From positions 1,240,001 through 1,304,000 of the forward strand of contig NZ_CP078088.1 of NCBI RefSeq assembly GCF_022701175.1: 64,000 bases of DNA. Reading direction: 5' to 3'. The notes under the pieces were generated by a model. That model had not been told where the DNA came from. It did not search any database and worked only from the letters and a program-made list of their open reading frames with translations. Origin of the DNA: Allobaculum sp. Allo2 (lineage in GTDB: Bacteria > Bacillota_I > Bacilli_A > Erysipelotrichales > Erysipelotrichaceae). Both the position numbers and the translations under genes were made by a program. This document shows, piece by piece, positions 51,086 through 63,688 of this stretch. Each line of letters begins with the position of its first letter. The first letter of the stretch is position 1.

Positions 51086-51629
51086 ATGAAAACACCTGTC
51101 ATTTATAGTTCGCAGACGGGCTTTACCAAGCGCTATGCGAATTGGATTGCTTCGGCAGCCCATGCGGACTGCCTGGACGTGTCAGCCGCCAGTACCGAAG
51201 ATTTATCGCAGTATGAGGCCATCGTTTTTGGAAGCTGGATCAGCGGAGGCTATCTTCATGATCTCCACTGGTTGAAGGACAATTTGCCGACCTGTCCTGA
51301 TCAGAAACGGATTCTGTATATTGTCGGCGCCAGTCCGTCCGAAAACGAGGAAGTGAAGCGGCTTCGCAAAAAGTGTCTGCGCGCTTTTGAAGAACACAAC
51401 GTAAAGGATATTTTTACTGCCCCGGCGGTTTTAACCTGGAAAAACTGCCCGCGTCTTCCAAAGCGATGATGAAACTGTTCATCCGCACGTTTCTCGCAAA
51501 GAAAAACAAGACCGAACCTCAGGCGTTAATGGCCCGGCTGATCGTTAAAACGTACGATGTGACCAACCCGAAATACATCCTTCCCATTCTCGACGCCTTA
51601 AAAAAGACTCGGATGCTCAAGAAGAATAA
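51086..51629 (+). CDS. Flavodoxin-domain protein (Flavodoxin_5 type)
   Basis: MKTPVIYSSQTGFTKRYANW carries the phosphate loop of the flavodoxin fold (SSQTGFTKRYA), and YEAIVFGSWISGGYLHD provides a second FMN contact. Breaks near 51420 and in the A-run near 51600 are repaired, giving YCPGGFNLEKLP and an end ALKKDSDAQEE at TAA 51629, about 182 residues. Relatives include HemG-like and menaquinone-dependent oxidoreductases. An electron-transfer role is inferred. Confidence 0.75.
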
Positions 51630-51734
51630 ACCGGCTTCTCTTTTTGACGGGTCGATTTTGAACCTGCTTTTCCTTCCAAAAGCCGTTCGGAAACGTCTTC
51701 AAATAGAATTTAAATCCCATTCAGAAACAGACAG

Positions 51735-51762
51735 CCGAACCGTCCTGCGCGGTTCGGTTCTT
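51735..51762 (+). terminator. Terminator after the flavodoxin gene
   Basis: CCGAACCG pairs with CGGTTCGG across a short loop, followed by TTCTTT. Confidence 0.7.
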
Positions 51763-52014
51763 TGCGTTCCGAGCAGAAGAACCGGTAAGATGATACAGGC
51801 TGTGATTAAGGCACGCTTGCGCGGGATTAAAGCAACATCATACTGTCCCGTACCCGACTTTAACCTGCAGTTCATTCAGGCGTGCGATCCTTTTTCAAAA
51901 GGAATGCGCGTACGATAAAACTAAGTGCAATCCATAAAAACGCATGCCAAAAATGAGCATGATACAGCCTGTATACACATAAGAAAGTTTTTAATCGAAA
52001 GGGAGGTCCTGTCT

Positions 52015-53653
<1,639 letters not shown>

Positions 53654-53657
<4 letters not shown>

Positions 53658-54193
53658 GAGAACGTTCGGTACTGAGCTGGGATCAGTATTTCATGGCGAT
53701 GGCCCATCTGGCCGCCTTCCGTTCCAAAGATCCCAACACGCAGGTCGGCGCCTGCATCGTCAATCCGCAAAAGCGCGTGGTAGGCATGGGCTACAACGGC
53801 TTTCCGCGCGGCTGCGATGACGACGTCTACTCCTGGGAGCGGGAAGGCCAGTTTCTGGAAACAAAGTATCCCTTTGTCGTGCACGCGGAACTGAATGCCA
53901 TTCTCAACTCCATTCAGTCGCTGGCGGGCTGTACCCTGTATGTATCGCTCTTTCCGTGCAACGAATGCGCGAAGGCGATCATTCAGTCCGGCATCACCCG
54001 CGTCGTATACGAATCGGACAAGTACTGCGGCAGCGAAGGCAACATCGCCAGCAAGCGCATGTTCCAGGATGCCGGGATTGAACTCATTCAGCTGCCCTAT
54101 CAGGTCCATATCGATGCCCGCATCGAAGAAGGCCAGGACCGCTGTGCTGAGGACGGCTCCCGCGAGTGCGGCTGCCCGGACTGCAGGAAGTAA
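53654..54193 (+). CDS. comEB: dCMP deaminase (ComEB type)
   Basis: The 179-residue zinc enzyme converts dCMP to dUMP. The zinc and catalytic motifs are VVHAELNAIL and SLFPCNECAKAIIQSG, with substrate-site YNGFPRGCDDD. The tail is cysteine-rich (ECGCPDCRK). It overlaps the rluD stop by 4 bp and is intact. Confidence 0.95.
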
Positions 54194-54334
54194 GATTTGT
54201 CTGGATGGAGATCTGCTGAAATCGATCTGCTCGTTCACAAAGCAGTCGGATAAAAACAGACGCCGAACAGATCCAGATGAATAGACGAAACAAACGAAAC
54301 CGATGCCCTTAAAACTATCCGTTTCCATCCATAC

Positions 54335-54372
54335 AGCGCGCAGGCGATAATGCCTGCGCGCTCGCTCTTTGC
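54335..54372 (+). terminator. Terminator after comEB
   Basis: AGCGCGCAGGC (54335-54345) pairs perfectly with GCCTGCGCGCT (54352-54362), followed by a short T stretch. Confidence 0.7.
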
Positions 54373-54534
54373 GCGGAATTCACGTTTTGGATTCTTCTGG
54401 AATTTTCAAATTTCGGGATTTTTGAATTTTCAAATTTTTGAATTATCGGATTTTTGATTTTCCCGCACGCATTCTGGGCAAAGAAAATCCAGAACGGTTC
54501 CAAAAGAGGGAGACGTTCTGGATGTACTGCGGGC

Positions 54535-55515
54535 TTAGACCAGGCCGATTTTCTGGGAATTGACGAAATGCATTTTGACAAATTCCGGCATGCGCTCTTT
54601 TCCAATTTTCGCCATGAGCTTTCTGGCGCTCTGGGTGGCTTTGTCTCCACCGCCTTTTTCCAGCGGCATCCCGGCTTTCGCCTCGAGCTGTTCCCAGACT
54701 TTTAAAAAGGCGTAGCGGGCGAGTACCGAAGCGGCCGCAACCGCGATATAATGCGATTCCGCCTTCGTCTCAAAATGAATGGTGCGAATGACGTTTTTCT
54801 CCTGCGCCAGATAGCTATAGTACGTGCGCGGAATGCAGAACTGGTCGATCACGCAAAGTTCAGGCAGGGCATAGCCTTTTTCTGCAGATTCAGGTACACC
54901 TGATTGTGCATCATGGCTTTCATCTTGTTGAGGTTATAGCCTTTTTCCTCGCGTATGCGATTGTATTGGGCATTTTGTAAAATAACGATGGAATGGGGAA
55001 CCATCGCTTCAATTTGCGGGGCCACTTCAAGAATGCGCGCGTCGGTCATTTTCTTGGAATCGGTAATTTCCATCGCGTGCAGCTTCGCGGCACATTCCTG
55101 GTCCGGGACGATTACCGCAGCGACGGTAACCGGGCCCATGTAATCGCCGGTGCCGACTTCATCGCTGCCGGCCTGCGGGAAAACATTGGCTTTGGACCCG
55201 TGACCTGCAGAAGACGAATTCGACGCGGGACGGACCCGTGGGACATCGTCAAGTTCTGCGGCCGAAAACCGTCCGCTGGATTCGTCTTTTCCTAAAATGT
55301 CATCGGCGACACTGACGACCCAGTCGATATCACCGCCCTGAATGACGACTTTACCGGACGTATAGGCGGTCACGACGACTTTTTCCCGGAAGAATCCAGG
55401 ACATAAATCGACCAGGCCGCGTAAGAGGGAAGATTTTTCGCTTTGGAGAGCGGTTTGAGTTTTTGTGGAGAGTCTCGATCTGGCTCGAGCTCATGGTTCG
55501 TACAACAGTTGCCAT
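54535..55515 (-). CDS. rnhC: Ribonuclease HIII (assembly-frameshifted)
   Basis: RNase HIII removes RNA from RNA-DNA hybrids. The catalytic motif GSDEVGTGDYMGPVTVAAV has the DEVGTGD signature of HIII. Also present are ITDSKKMTD, HNQVYLNL and SHYIAVAAASVLARYAFL. An N-terminal TBP-like domain (KNLPSYAAWSIYVLDSSGKK, TSGKVVIQGG) is read after repairing A-runs near 55458 and 55383. A long Ser-rich linker (about 40 residues) joins the domains. One more break is near 54855. The ATG at 55515 has AGGAAC before it. About 330 residues. Confidence 0.92.
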
Positions 55516-55788
55516 GTTCCTATTGTATCATTACAGGGATTGCGGCCGTTTCCGGACCGCCGGGCCTTCCCTGCAGAGGAAAGCTGTATTTCCTCGTGCA
55601 AAAGACGGACGATACAATGCCGATCCCAGTCGCTTTTACGCGTATCTGCGGATCAGCGGATCGGGTGCAGGCTGAAAGAAAAGATTTCACAGAAACCAGA
55701 GTCGACAGGACTCTGCAGTAAATACTGAATTTATGCAAAGAAACAACGAATTCCATTGCGGAATTTAGAAGGAAAGAGAGGGACGGAT

Positions 55789-58101
55789 ATGTACGTAGAT
55801 AACTGGAATGCCATCGATATGCCGGCGGTACTGGAGCAGTTTGCCAGCCTGGCGGCTTCGCCCAAAACCGCAGCCCATTTAAAAGACGCAAGAGTGCTCA
55901 AATCGACGGCAGTCGTTCGGCGTCAGCTGGATCTTTGCGCAGAAGCCTTTGCGTTTTTGCAGGATGGGCAGGAGCTTTCGTTAGGCGGACTTGGCGACAT
56001 CACAAAATCCGTCAAGCTGGCCAAAAAGGGCATCGCGCTGAACGGCAGCGAACTGCTGGAAATTTCACTGTTTATTACGGCGTCGCAGACCGCGGCCAAG
56101 GCGTTTTCGCCCGAAAAGGAACCGATGCTTTCGGATCTGGCCTCTACGCTGGCCAACCTGTCTTCCCTGGCGGCGGACATCGATGAAGCGATCGATCTTT
56201 CCGGATCGATTCGACCGGATGCGAGCGCCCGCCTGCAGAACCTGAGCCGTCAGCTGGTGCAGACGAAAGCCGATCTGTCGGCTGCAGCCAAAAAGTTCAT
56301 TCAGGCGCATTCGTCTTCGCTGGTCGATACGATGACGGTGTATTCCGGAGGACGCCTCTGCGTTCTGGTCAAGGCGGCCGACAAGTATAAGTTTGGCGGC
56401 ATCGTCCATGGAACGAGCCAGTCCGGGGCCGGAAGCTACGTAGAACCAGACGCGCTGGCGACGCTCAATAACGCGGCAGCCAGTCTGGAAAACGAAATCG
56501 AAGAAGAAAAGAAGCGCATCTGCAAGGAGCTCAGCCGCAAAGTCGGCGCAAACGCCAAGGCGCTTCTGTCCAACGACGAAACGCTCGAAATTATCGATAC
56601 GGCTCTGGCCAAAGCACGTTGGATGCAGCTGCACGACGGATGCATTCCGACGCTGCAGGGCATGAGCCACGCGCTGCATATCGATCACGCGGTACATCCG
56701 CTGCTGGATGCGAAAACCGCAGTCGCCAACTCGTATGCGCTGAGCGATGAACAGGACTGTCTGATGATTACCGGATCGAACATGGGCGGCAAGACCGTTA
56801 CGCTCAAGACGATCGCGCTCTTTATTCTTCTTGCGCAGTGCGGCTTTCCGGTCAGCGCCCATCGGGCTATGCTTCCCATTTACGAACAGTTTTATTTCGA
56901 TGTCGGCGATGAGCAGTCGATCGAAAACAACTTGTCGACGTTCTCGTCGCACATTTCCAAAATCGCGAAAATCATTAAGAAAGCCAACGAACATACGTTC
57001 GTTCTGCTCGATGAAATCGGCAGCGGAACGGATCCGGATGAAGGCGCGGCGCTTGCTCAGGCGGTCATCGAAGCGCTGATGGATCGCGGGGCTACGATTT
57101 TAACGAGTACCCATTACAACGCGGTCAAAGCCTTTGGGAAAACGAATCCGCGCGTGCTGTGCGGATCGGTGGAATTCGATCCTGTGAAACTTGTTCCGAC
57201 GTATCGCTATTTACCTGGTATCAGCGGCGCGAGCTGCGCGTTCCCGATTGCCAGCCAGTTCGGGCTGAACGGAGATGTACTCAAACGCGCCCGGGAGCTG
57301 AAAGCTCAGAACGAATCCGAAGCCGCCAGGCAGCTGTCGGTTCTTGAAAAGCAGCAGGCCCAGGTACAGAAGCAGAAAGACCGCTTCGACGCGCTCGTTA
57401 AGGACGCACACCGTCTGCAGAAAAAGGCGGACGAAGACCAGAAAAAATGGGCGTCCATGAAAAAGCGTCTCGACGACGACTATGCCCGCCAGCTTGAAGA
57501 CATGCTTTACGAAAAGCAGGAAGAAGCCAAAGCCATCCTGCGCGATCTGCGGGCCAGCACGGGAAAAGCCAGTCACGAACAGATCGAGAAAATGGGTCAG
57601 CTCAGTCAGCTCGACGACGCGAAGAAAACCGAAGAGCCGGCGGTCGAAAAGCAGGAAACGATCGAACCGGGCGACTACGTCCATGTCATCTCCCTCAACA
57701 ATCATGGCGAAGTCGTTCAGGTGCGCAAGAATAAGGCTGTCGTCATGGTCAATGGCCGACGCGTCAATCTGAGCGTCGATCAGCTCGAAAAGATCAAGAA
57801 GCCCAAAGCGCAGAAACAGCCGCGTAAAAAGGAAAGTCCGGATCTTTCCTTCCGTCCGTTCAATATGGAACTGAACCTGATCGGCATGCGTGTCGAAGAA
57901 GGCATCCGCGAGCTCGACCATTATATTGATCAGGCGGTTTACCATAATATTAAAAACGTCCGGATCATTCATGGCATGGGTACCGGCGCGTTGCGCAGCG
58001 CGGTCTGGAAAGATCTCAAGAGCCATCCGCAGGTCAAGCGCATTTCCAGCGGCGGACCTAACGACGGCGGTCTAGGCGCTACGCTCGTCGAACTGAAATA
58101 A
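55789..58101 (+). CDS. mutS2: MutS2 family ATPase/endonuclease
   Basis: The intact 770-residue protein has the MutS-like clamp and ATPase (Walker A MITGSNMGGKTVTLKT; Walker B FVLLDEIGSGTDPDEGAALA), a coiled coil (about 515-640), a KOW-like patch and a C-terminal Smr domain (LNLIGMRVEEG ... IIHGMGTGALR). Start MYVDNWNAID at 55789 follows AGAGGGACGG. An upstream in-frame start at 55756 is less likely. MutS2 limits recombination and, as RqcU, rescues collided ribosomes. It is notable as the longest unbroken ORF here. Confidence 0.96.
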   Translation: MYVDNWNAIDMPAVLEQFASLAASPKTAAHLKDARVLKSTAVVRRQLDLCAEAFAFLQDGQELSLGGLGDITKSVKLAKKGIALNGSELLEISLFITASQTAAKAFSPEKEPMLSDLASTLANLSSLAADIDEAIDLSGSIRPDASARLQNLSRQLVQTKADLSAAAKKFIQAHSSSLVDTMTVYSGGRLCVLVKAADKYKFGGIVHGTSQSGAGSYVEPDALATLNNAAASLENEIEEEKKRICKELSRKVGANAKALLSNDETLEIIDTALAKARWMQLHDGCIPTLQGMSHALHIDHAVHPLLDAKTAVANSYALSDEQDCLMITGSNMGGKTVTLKTIALFILLAQCGFPVSAHRAMLPIYEQFYFDVGDEQSIENNLSTFSSHISKIAKIIKKANEHTFVLLDEIGSGTDPDEGAALAQAVIEALMDRGATILTSTHYNAVKAFGKTNPRVLCGSVEFDPVKLVPTYRYLPGISGASCAFPIASQFGLNGDVLKRARELKAQNESEAARQLSVLEKQQAQVQKQKDRFDALVKDAHRLQKKADEDQKKWASMKKRLDDDYARQLEDMLYEKQEEAKAILRDLRASTGKASHEQIEKMGQLSQLDDAKKTEEPAVEKQETIEPGDYVHVISLNNHGEVVQVRKNKAVVMVNGRRVNLSVDQLEKIKKPKAQKQPRKKESPDLSFRPFNMELNLIGMRVEEGIRELDHYIDQAVYHNIKNVRIIHGMGTGALRSAVWKDLKSHPQVKRISSGGPNDGGLGATLVELK

Positions 58102-58304
58102 ACCGTCTGCAGTGCAGGTCGGATTTTCGCGCAATCTTTCGCAAAGCCGGGGATTGCGCGCTTTGCTATACTGAAAAAGGACGCTTTTTCGTCCCACAGA
58201 CGTTTGATAATGAAAAAGGACGGTCTTCTGACCGCAGATAACGTCTGAATTTTCCATTTATTTTTGAACGAATGCACTCTTGTCAAAGAGTTAGAAAGGA
58301 TCGT

Positions 58305-60237
58305 ATGCCGCTGACCGAACATATTCAGAAAAACTGGAACTGCTTCCGGATAAGCCCGGATGCTACATCATGAAAGATGCAAATCAGGAAATCCTGTACG
58401 TCGGAAAAGCCAAGGTTCTCAAAAACCGGGTTCGATCCTACTTTCACGGCGTTCACAATAACAAGACCACCAAACTGGTGGCCCGCATCGAAGATTTTGA
58501 ATTCATCAATACCACAACCGAAAAGGAAGCGCTGCTTCTCGAGATCAATCTGATCAAGAAATACCGGCCGCCCTTTAACATCATGTTCATGGATGACAAA
58601 ATGTATCCATACATTGAAGTCACCAAGGGGCGGATTTCCAGGTCCGCATTACCCGTAAGGCCAAGGGAAGAAACAGCGACTTTTTCGGTCCCTATCCGAT
58701 TTCGACGTACGCCTACGACATGGTCAAGCTGATCAGTCAGCTCTACCCGATGCGCCGCTGCCGCACGATGAGCAAGACGCCCTGCCTGTACTATCACATG
58801 CACCAGTGTCCGGGCTTCTGCTTTCAGAAAGTCGATGAAAAAGAGGCGCTCGCGCGCCGCGAGAAAATCATTCGCTTTCTCAAAGGCTATACCGGGGAAG
58901 TGAAAGAAGAGCTGCAGGAAAAGATGGCCGAAGCGAGCCAGAACCTGAATTTCGAGCGGGCACAGGAACTGCTTGGCCAGATCCGTTCCATCGACTACAT
59001 TCAGGAAAAGCAGACAATCGACTTTTCGATCCGGGACAACTTCGATGTCTTTGGCTGGTACGAAGACAAAGGCTACATTTCCTTCCAGGGCTTTTTCGTG
59101 CGCGAGGGCAAGCTGCTCGAACGCAACATGTCCGTTGCACCAATTTATGAAGACGTGCAGGACGCGTTTGTGTCGTATATTTTGCAGTACTATCAGACGA
59201 ACAAAATCCCATCGACCATTTACGTGCCGGAAGGAACGGATGTGGAGTCGCTCGAAGACGCGCTCGATACGAAAATCATCATTCCGCAGCGCGGCGATCG
59301 AAAGAAGCTGACCGAACTGGCGTGCGCCAACGCGAAAGAAGCACACGAACAGAAGTTCCAGCTCATTTACCGCAAGGACCGTGAACTCGAAGGCGCCAAC
59401 CGCAAGCTTTCGACCATTTTCCATAAGCCGATCCATACGATTGAGCTGTTCGATAACTCGCACATTTCCGGAACGTACAACGTTTCCGGTCTGGTCGTCT
59501 TCCGCGACGGCAAGCCCGATAAAAATGCGTACCGCAAATACCAGCTCGACGGCTACCGCTCCGATACCGACTCCATGAAGGAAGTCGTGCGCCGCCGCTA
59601 TTCCCGGCTGCAGCGCGAAAACAAGCCAATGCCGGATCTGCTTCTCGTCGATGGCGGTGTCGGTCAGATTCATGCCGCCCAGAGCATTCGCGATGAGCTG
59701 GGCATTCCGCTGACGATCGCGGGTCTGGTCAAGGACGATAAGCACTCGACGAGAGCGCTCCTCAATGAAAATCTTCAGGAAATCCCGCTCGATAAAACCG
59801 ATCCGCTGTTTTTCCTGCTGACGCGCATGCAGGATGAAGTGCACCGCTTTGCGATAACGTACCACCAGAAACTGCGCGCCAAGGGCATGACCAAGTCGAT
59901 TCTCGACGATATTGCCGGCATTGGGCCAAAGCGCAAAAAACAGATTCAGTCGGCCTACCCGTCTTTGAAAAAGATGCGGGCAGCGTCCTTAGAAGATTTT
60001 GAAAAAATCGTTCCGGCCAAAACGGCGGCGCTGCTCTATGCGCGCCTGCACGAAAACGATGAAGAAAAGACGGATACCGCCAGTCCGGCGGAAAACGCCG
60101 AAACCGTCCCCGTGTCGGATGCCGGAAATACCCGAACGGCGGCAGAAACGCCGGCGTCGGATCCGAGTGTTGCAATATCTGATCCGGCCGATTCGCTCCA
60201 TACAGAAGAGAGGGCAGAAAGGGGAAGCGAGGAATGA
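58305..60237 (+). CDS. uvrC: Excinuclease ABC subunit C (assembly-frameshifted)
   Basis: UvrC makes both incisions in nucleotide excision repair. The GIY-YIG nuclease ([20 protein letters not shown]) is near the start. Next come a UVR motif ([20 protein letters not shown]), the RNase H-like nuclease ([34 protein letters not shown]) and HhH repeats ([16 protein letters not shown]). Breaks at the AAAA run near 58335 and at GGGG near 58630 are repaired. The last 60 residues are an acidic low-complexity tail ([20 protein letters not shown]) beyond the usual end. Start ATG 58305 follows AGAAAGGA. About 645 residues. Confidence 0.94.
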
Positions 60238-61241
60238 AAGCGAACGAAACCCATTCGATGAAATCGAACAAAGTCATTTTGCGTACCCGCCTCGTCATTT
60301 TCTTCTGCTGCGTGGCCTTTGCGCTGCTGACCTTTTTCCATTTGCAGAAAGTGGCCGATCCGCTGACCCGCTACCCGTACGGAACGCCGGAACAGCGCAA
60401 TCAGCTGGCGGTGCTGCTCGATGACGAAGACATCAACACGCTGATCAACATGCAGCTGCTGCCCGAAGAAGTGCTGCCCTACGCGAGCGTAGCGGAATTC
60501 AACATGGACAACATCCGCTATTACCAGCAGATCATGGCCGCTCAGGCGGCTGATCCGCAGTTTGTGGTCTATTTCGTCAACACGTACCGGGATCGCATGG
60601 ACGCCGACCGGATGAGCGAACTGCTCGGCTGGCTGTCCTATACGGATCTGATCAACTATTTCGAATCCGGCAGCACGCTGCCGCTCTATCACGGACGCCC
60701 CGATGACCTGACAGCCGTTCTCAATGGAACCGAAACGATTCTGCGCTGGGAACCTGGCGATCTGACCGAAATCGCGCCGGGCATCAGCCTGCGCTATCCC
60801 GCCGCAGCGAGCTGGCTGCAGATGGCCAGTGACGCGGCTGCAGCCGGTCATGAACTCAAGGCCGTCGGCGGCTACATGAGTCAGGCAGACCAGCAGCAGG
60901 CGCAGGAACATGCCTCGTACAATCAGGGCCCATACGGCACCCGGGAAGAACAGTTCGGCTTGAGCGTTCGTCTTTCCGGCTTTGACGAATGGAACGACGT
61001 GGTTTCGAAAGAAAAAGGCGAAGACTGGAGCAAAGCCTGCGACGATCTCAGTAAAGAGCAGAAAAGCACGCTCGACTGGCTGAGCGAGAATAGCTGGAAA
61101 TACGGCTGGGTCTTCCGCTATCCCCAGCAGAAGGAAGAGAAAACCGGGGTCAAATGGCAGCCGTTCGTTTTGCGCTATGTCGGTCAAGACGCAGCCTCTG
61201 AGCTTTTTGAAAAGGGCGAAGTTCTCGAGGAACTAAAATAG
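60234..61241 (+). CDS. VanY-like membrane-anchored pseudoenzyme
   Basis: It overlaps uvrC by 4 bp (ATGA). An N-terminal transmembrane helix (about 18-38) precedes an extracytoplasmic region. The C-terminal part (about 195-330) follows the D-Ala-D-Ala carboxypeptidase VanY pattern (AVGGYMSQADQQ; LDWLSENSWKYGWVFRYPQQ; LRYVGQDAA). Yet SEHQTGLAVD, which provides two zinc ligands, reads REEQFGLSVR. The EPWHxRYVG motif, with the catalytic Glu and third ligand, reads QPFVLRYVG. All zinc ligands and the catalytic base are lost. It probably binds cell-wall peptides or partners without cleaving. 335 residues, intact. Confidence 0.75.
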   Translation: MKANETHSMKSNKVILRTRLVIFFCCVAFALLTFFHLQKVADPLTRYPYGTPEQRNQLAVLLDDEDINTLINMQLLPEEVLPYASVAEFNMDNIRYYQQIMAAQAADPQFVVYFVNTYRDRMDADRMSELLGWLSYTDLINYFESGSTLPLYHGRPDDLTAVLNGTETILRWEPGDLTEIAPGISLRYPAAASWLQMASDAAAAGHELKAVGGYMSQADQQQAQEHASYNQGPYGTREEQFGLSVRLSGFDEWNDVVSKEKGEDWSKACDDLSKEQKSTLDWLSENSWKYGWVFRYPQQKEEKTGVKWQPFVLRYVGQDAASELFEKGEVLEELK

Positions 61242-61302
61242 AAATCGAAGAGCAGATCTTTCTATATCACGCTGCTCAAAACAGGAAACGGAGGAAGCAG
61301 GA

Positions 61303-61823
61303 TTGAAAGCACAGATTATTGTGGCCAGCGATACCCATGGAGCAGGAAACCTGCTCACCGAACTGGAAAAGCGTATCCGCATGCCGATCTCTTTCTGCAT
61401 TGCGGAGATCTCGAAAACAGCCCGGAATACTTTCCCGCCTGGATTTTCGTGCGCGGAAACAATGACTACGGCGGAAACCGTATGATGCCAGACAGCCGGG
61501 TCGTCTCCTATGCGGGGATCCGCATTTACATGACGCATTCCCATCGCCTTGGCTATTACAGCCGGCTCGAAAAACTGGCCGCCTTAGCTAAGGAAAACGA
61601 CTGTCAGATTGCGGTATTCGGTCATACGCACGTACCGCTCATCAAGAAGGTCAACGGCGTCCTGCTGGTGAACCCGGGAAGCATGCGTTTTCCGCGGGAT
61701 GGCAATTCGCCCTGCTACGCGGTGATTGAAGTCGACGATAACGATCAGATCCACGCAAAACTGATCCATCAGGAAGACTGGCCGTTCAAACCGAAAAACA
61801 GCTGGACCGGCGGCTGGTGGTAA
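61303..61823 (+). CDS. YfcE/MJ0936-type metallophosphodiesterase (one assembly break)
   Basis: Two-metal phosphoesterase motifs are visible: ASDTHG (DxH), HCGDLE, RGNNDYGG, MTHSH and VFGHTHVPL. A frame change near 61385 lies between the first motif and HCGDLE. TTG start behind GGAGGAAGCA. It ends FKPKNSWTGGWW, about 174 residues. Related proteins hydrolyse phosphodiesters in vitro; the natural substrate is unknown. A terminator follows. Confidence 0.88.
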
Positions 61824-61857
61824 GCCGATCTACCTGATCGACGAAACGGAAAAACAG

Positions 61858-61895
61858 ATCCCGGTCTGCTTGAAGAAAAGCAGGCCGGGATTTTT
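61858..61895 (+). terminator. Terminator after the phosphodiesterase gene
   Basis: ATCCCGG (61858-61864) and CCGGGAT (61885-61891), with CTGC/GCAG inside, are followed by T residues. Confidence 0.85.
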
Positions 61896-62131
61896 GAATG
61901 GTCGATGAGCGTCTTCATCTGGAGAAATCTCCAGCGCGCGAGGGATTCTGACGAAGACGTACAAACCGGATTCCGATTTGTACCGCCTCTGCCCACGCAC
62001 CCGGTTCAGTGATAAAATGAACTCCAGAACGCTTAGAAAGAAAAAGCCTGTCTTCGTAAAAAGAAAACAGGCGAGATGGCAGGCAAATCCGAAAAGGCAA
62101 AAAAACGCCTTTTCAGGCGATTCGTTCTAAG

Positions 62132-62208
62132 TGGCGTCCTGGAGATGATTCGAACACCCGACCGTGCGCTTAGAAGGCGCATGCTCTATCCAACTGAGCT
62201 ACCAGGAC
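62132..62208 (-). tRNA. tRNA-Arg (anticodon TCT)
   Basis: On the reverse strand the acceptor stem GTCCTGG/CCAGGAC, D arm GCTC...GAGC, anticodon stem TGCGC-CTTCTAA-GCGCA with anticodon TCT, T arm with TTCGAAT and discriminator G followed by an encoded CCA make a complete 77-nt cloverleaf. It reads AGA/AGG codons. Confidence 0.97.
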
Positions 62209-62252
62209 AGCGAGATTATTTTAGCACTAATCGAAAGAGGATCAAGCAATTT

Positions 62253-63205
62253 ATGCCCAAAGATATTCAAAAGAAATCCAGAACGGAACGAACGCGCCAA
62301 AGACTCTGGATCGAAGCCGCCTTTTGGATTCCCATACATCATCGAAAAATACCCCGGAGCGGGAAGGGTACTACTTCGCGGGCTGGTACGTCGATCCGGA
62401 ACTGACGCGTCCAGTCAACCCGGCGGGACTTCTGCCCGATACGATGCAGCTGTATCCCAGCTGGAAGCCGCTTTCCTACAACATCATTTACGAACTCGAC
62501 GAGGGCATGAACTCGCCGCTGAACCCCCACAGCTATACCGTCGAAAGCGGTCTGCTCAAGCTGTACCCGGCGCAGTGCGAAGGCAAGCTCTTTACCGGCT
62601 GGCTGATGGATGGCGAGCTGATCGAATACATCGATCCGTCGTGGATGCGAAGAATCCGTCTGAAAGGAACGTTCGATGCTCTGGTGGAAATTTCCTTTGA
62701 CTCATGTGGAGGAAGCCGCGTCGCTCCGGTAAAAACCGATGGCGCGGGACGCATTCACCCGCCGTTTTCGCCGATCCGGATTGGCCATCGCTTTACGGGC
62801 TGGTATCTTGATCCAGCCTGTCATCGCGCCTGGAATCCGTCCATGCGCTTTGCCAAGCCAACAACGCTTTACGCGGGATGGAAGGAAGAAGAATACGAAA
62901 TTCGCCTGGATCCGGACAAAGGCGTGCTGGACGTCGATCCGGTGCTCTCCTACTCGATCAATACGCCTTCGTTTACCTTGCCGGTTCCCAGGCGCAAAGG
63001 CTGGAGCTTTGGCGGCTGGTATGACGAGCGCGGCAACATCTGTCTGATGGTACGCAAAGGCATGAGCGGCAATCGAAATCTGCATGCCCTCTGGGTGCCG
63101 GAAAGCGAAGAAAGTCTGCATGTGCCCGGCCGTTTCTGGAGACCGCTTCATCTGGATTTTGAAGATGAGGAAAGTATCGATACGCAGGGTCTGTCTGAGA
63201 AATAG
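62253..63205 (+). CDS. InlB B-repeat protein without signal peptide
   Basis: The protein (about 317 residues) consists of four to five Listeria-Bacteroides/InlB-type repeats ending in GW: YYFAGWYVDPELTRPVNP, KLFTGWLMDGELIEYID, HRFTGWYLDPACHRAWNP, WSFGGWYDERGNICLMV. Such repeats normally sit in secreted surface proteins. Here the N-terminus (MPKDIQKKSRTERTRQRLWI) has no signal peptide and there is no anchor. Start 62253 needs one T added to the TTTT run near 62321; otherwise the frame opens at 62324. Function unknown. Confidence 0.7.
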
Positions 63206-63213
63206 GACAAAGT

Positions 63214-63676
63214 ATGGATTTGGATCGTGCGGGAATTGTGACCGCGATGAACGCATGGCTTGAACAGCCGGATCGAGGGTCCTGCATGGAATGCCGGCAG
63301 CCGTATTTCGATCGACACGGGGATCAGATTATCGTGTATCTGGAAAAGTAAGATGCGGGGATACGCCAGCGATGACAGGACACTTCTGAACGGTCTGGAA
63401 CTATCTGGAATCGCCATTGAAAATGAGAATCAGTCTCGTCTTGCGTCTGTCTGTGCAAAATACGGTTTGATTCGTAAAGGAAACGAGCTGCGTAAAGAAA
63501 CAAATTCGGATCGCCTGCCAGACGATCTCGTGCATTTTGCACAGGCGCTTCTGGAGATTGAAAAACAGCTCGGTGAACTGCCCTTGCACACGACAAAGGG
63601 CTCCAGTATGCGCGACGATCGAAATCCGCATACCCGCTCCACTGTGTCCGAAACGGCCTGCCCGTTTATGAAATGA
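63214..63676 (+). CDS. DUF1828 domain protein (assembly-frameshifted)
   Basis: The N-terminal frame from ATG 63214 gives CRQPYFDRHGDQIIVYLEK, and the second frame gives RTLLNGLELSGIAIENENQS then KYGLIRKGNELRKETNSDRL and FAQALLEIEKQL. Together they match DUF1828 (P-x-x-D-R-H-x-D-x-I-x-x-Y ... L-L-N-G-x-E-x-S-G). One frame change near 63350 is needed. DUF1828 proteins are found in Firmicutes and phages; the role is unknown. The C-terminal end is uncertain. Confidence 0.6.
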
Positions 63677-63688
63677 TGAACATGAAAA

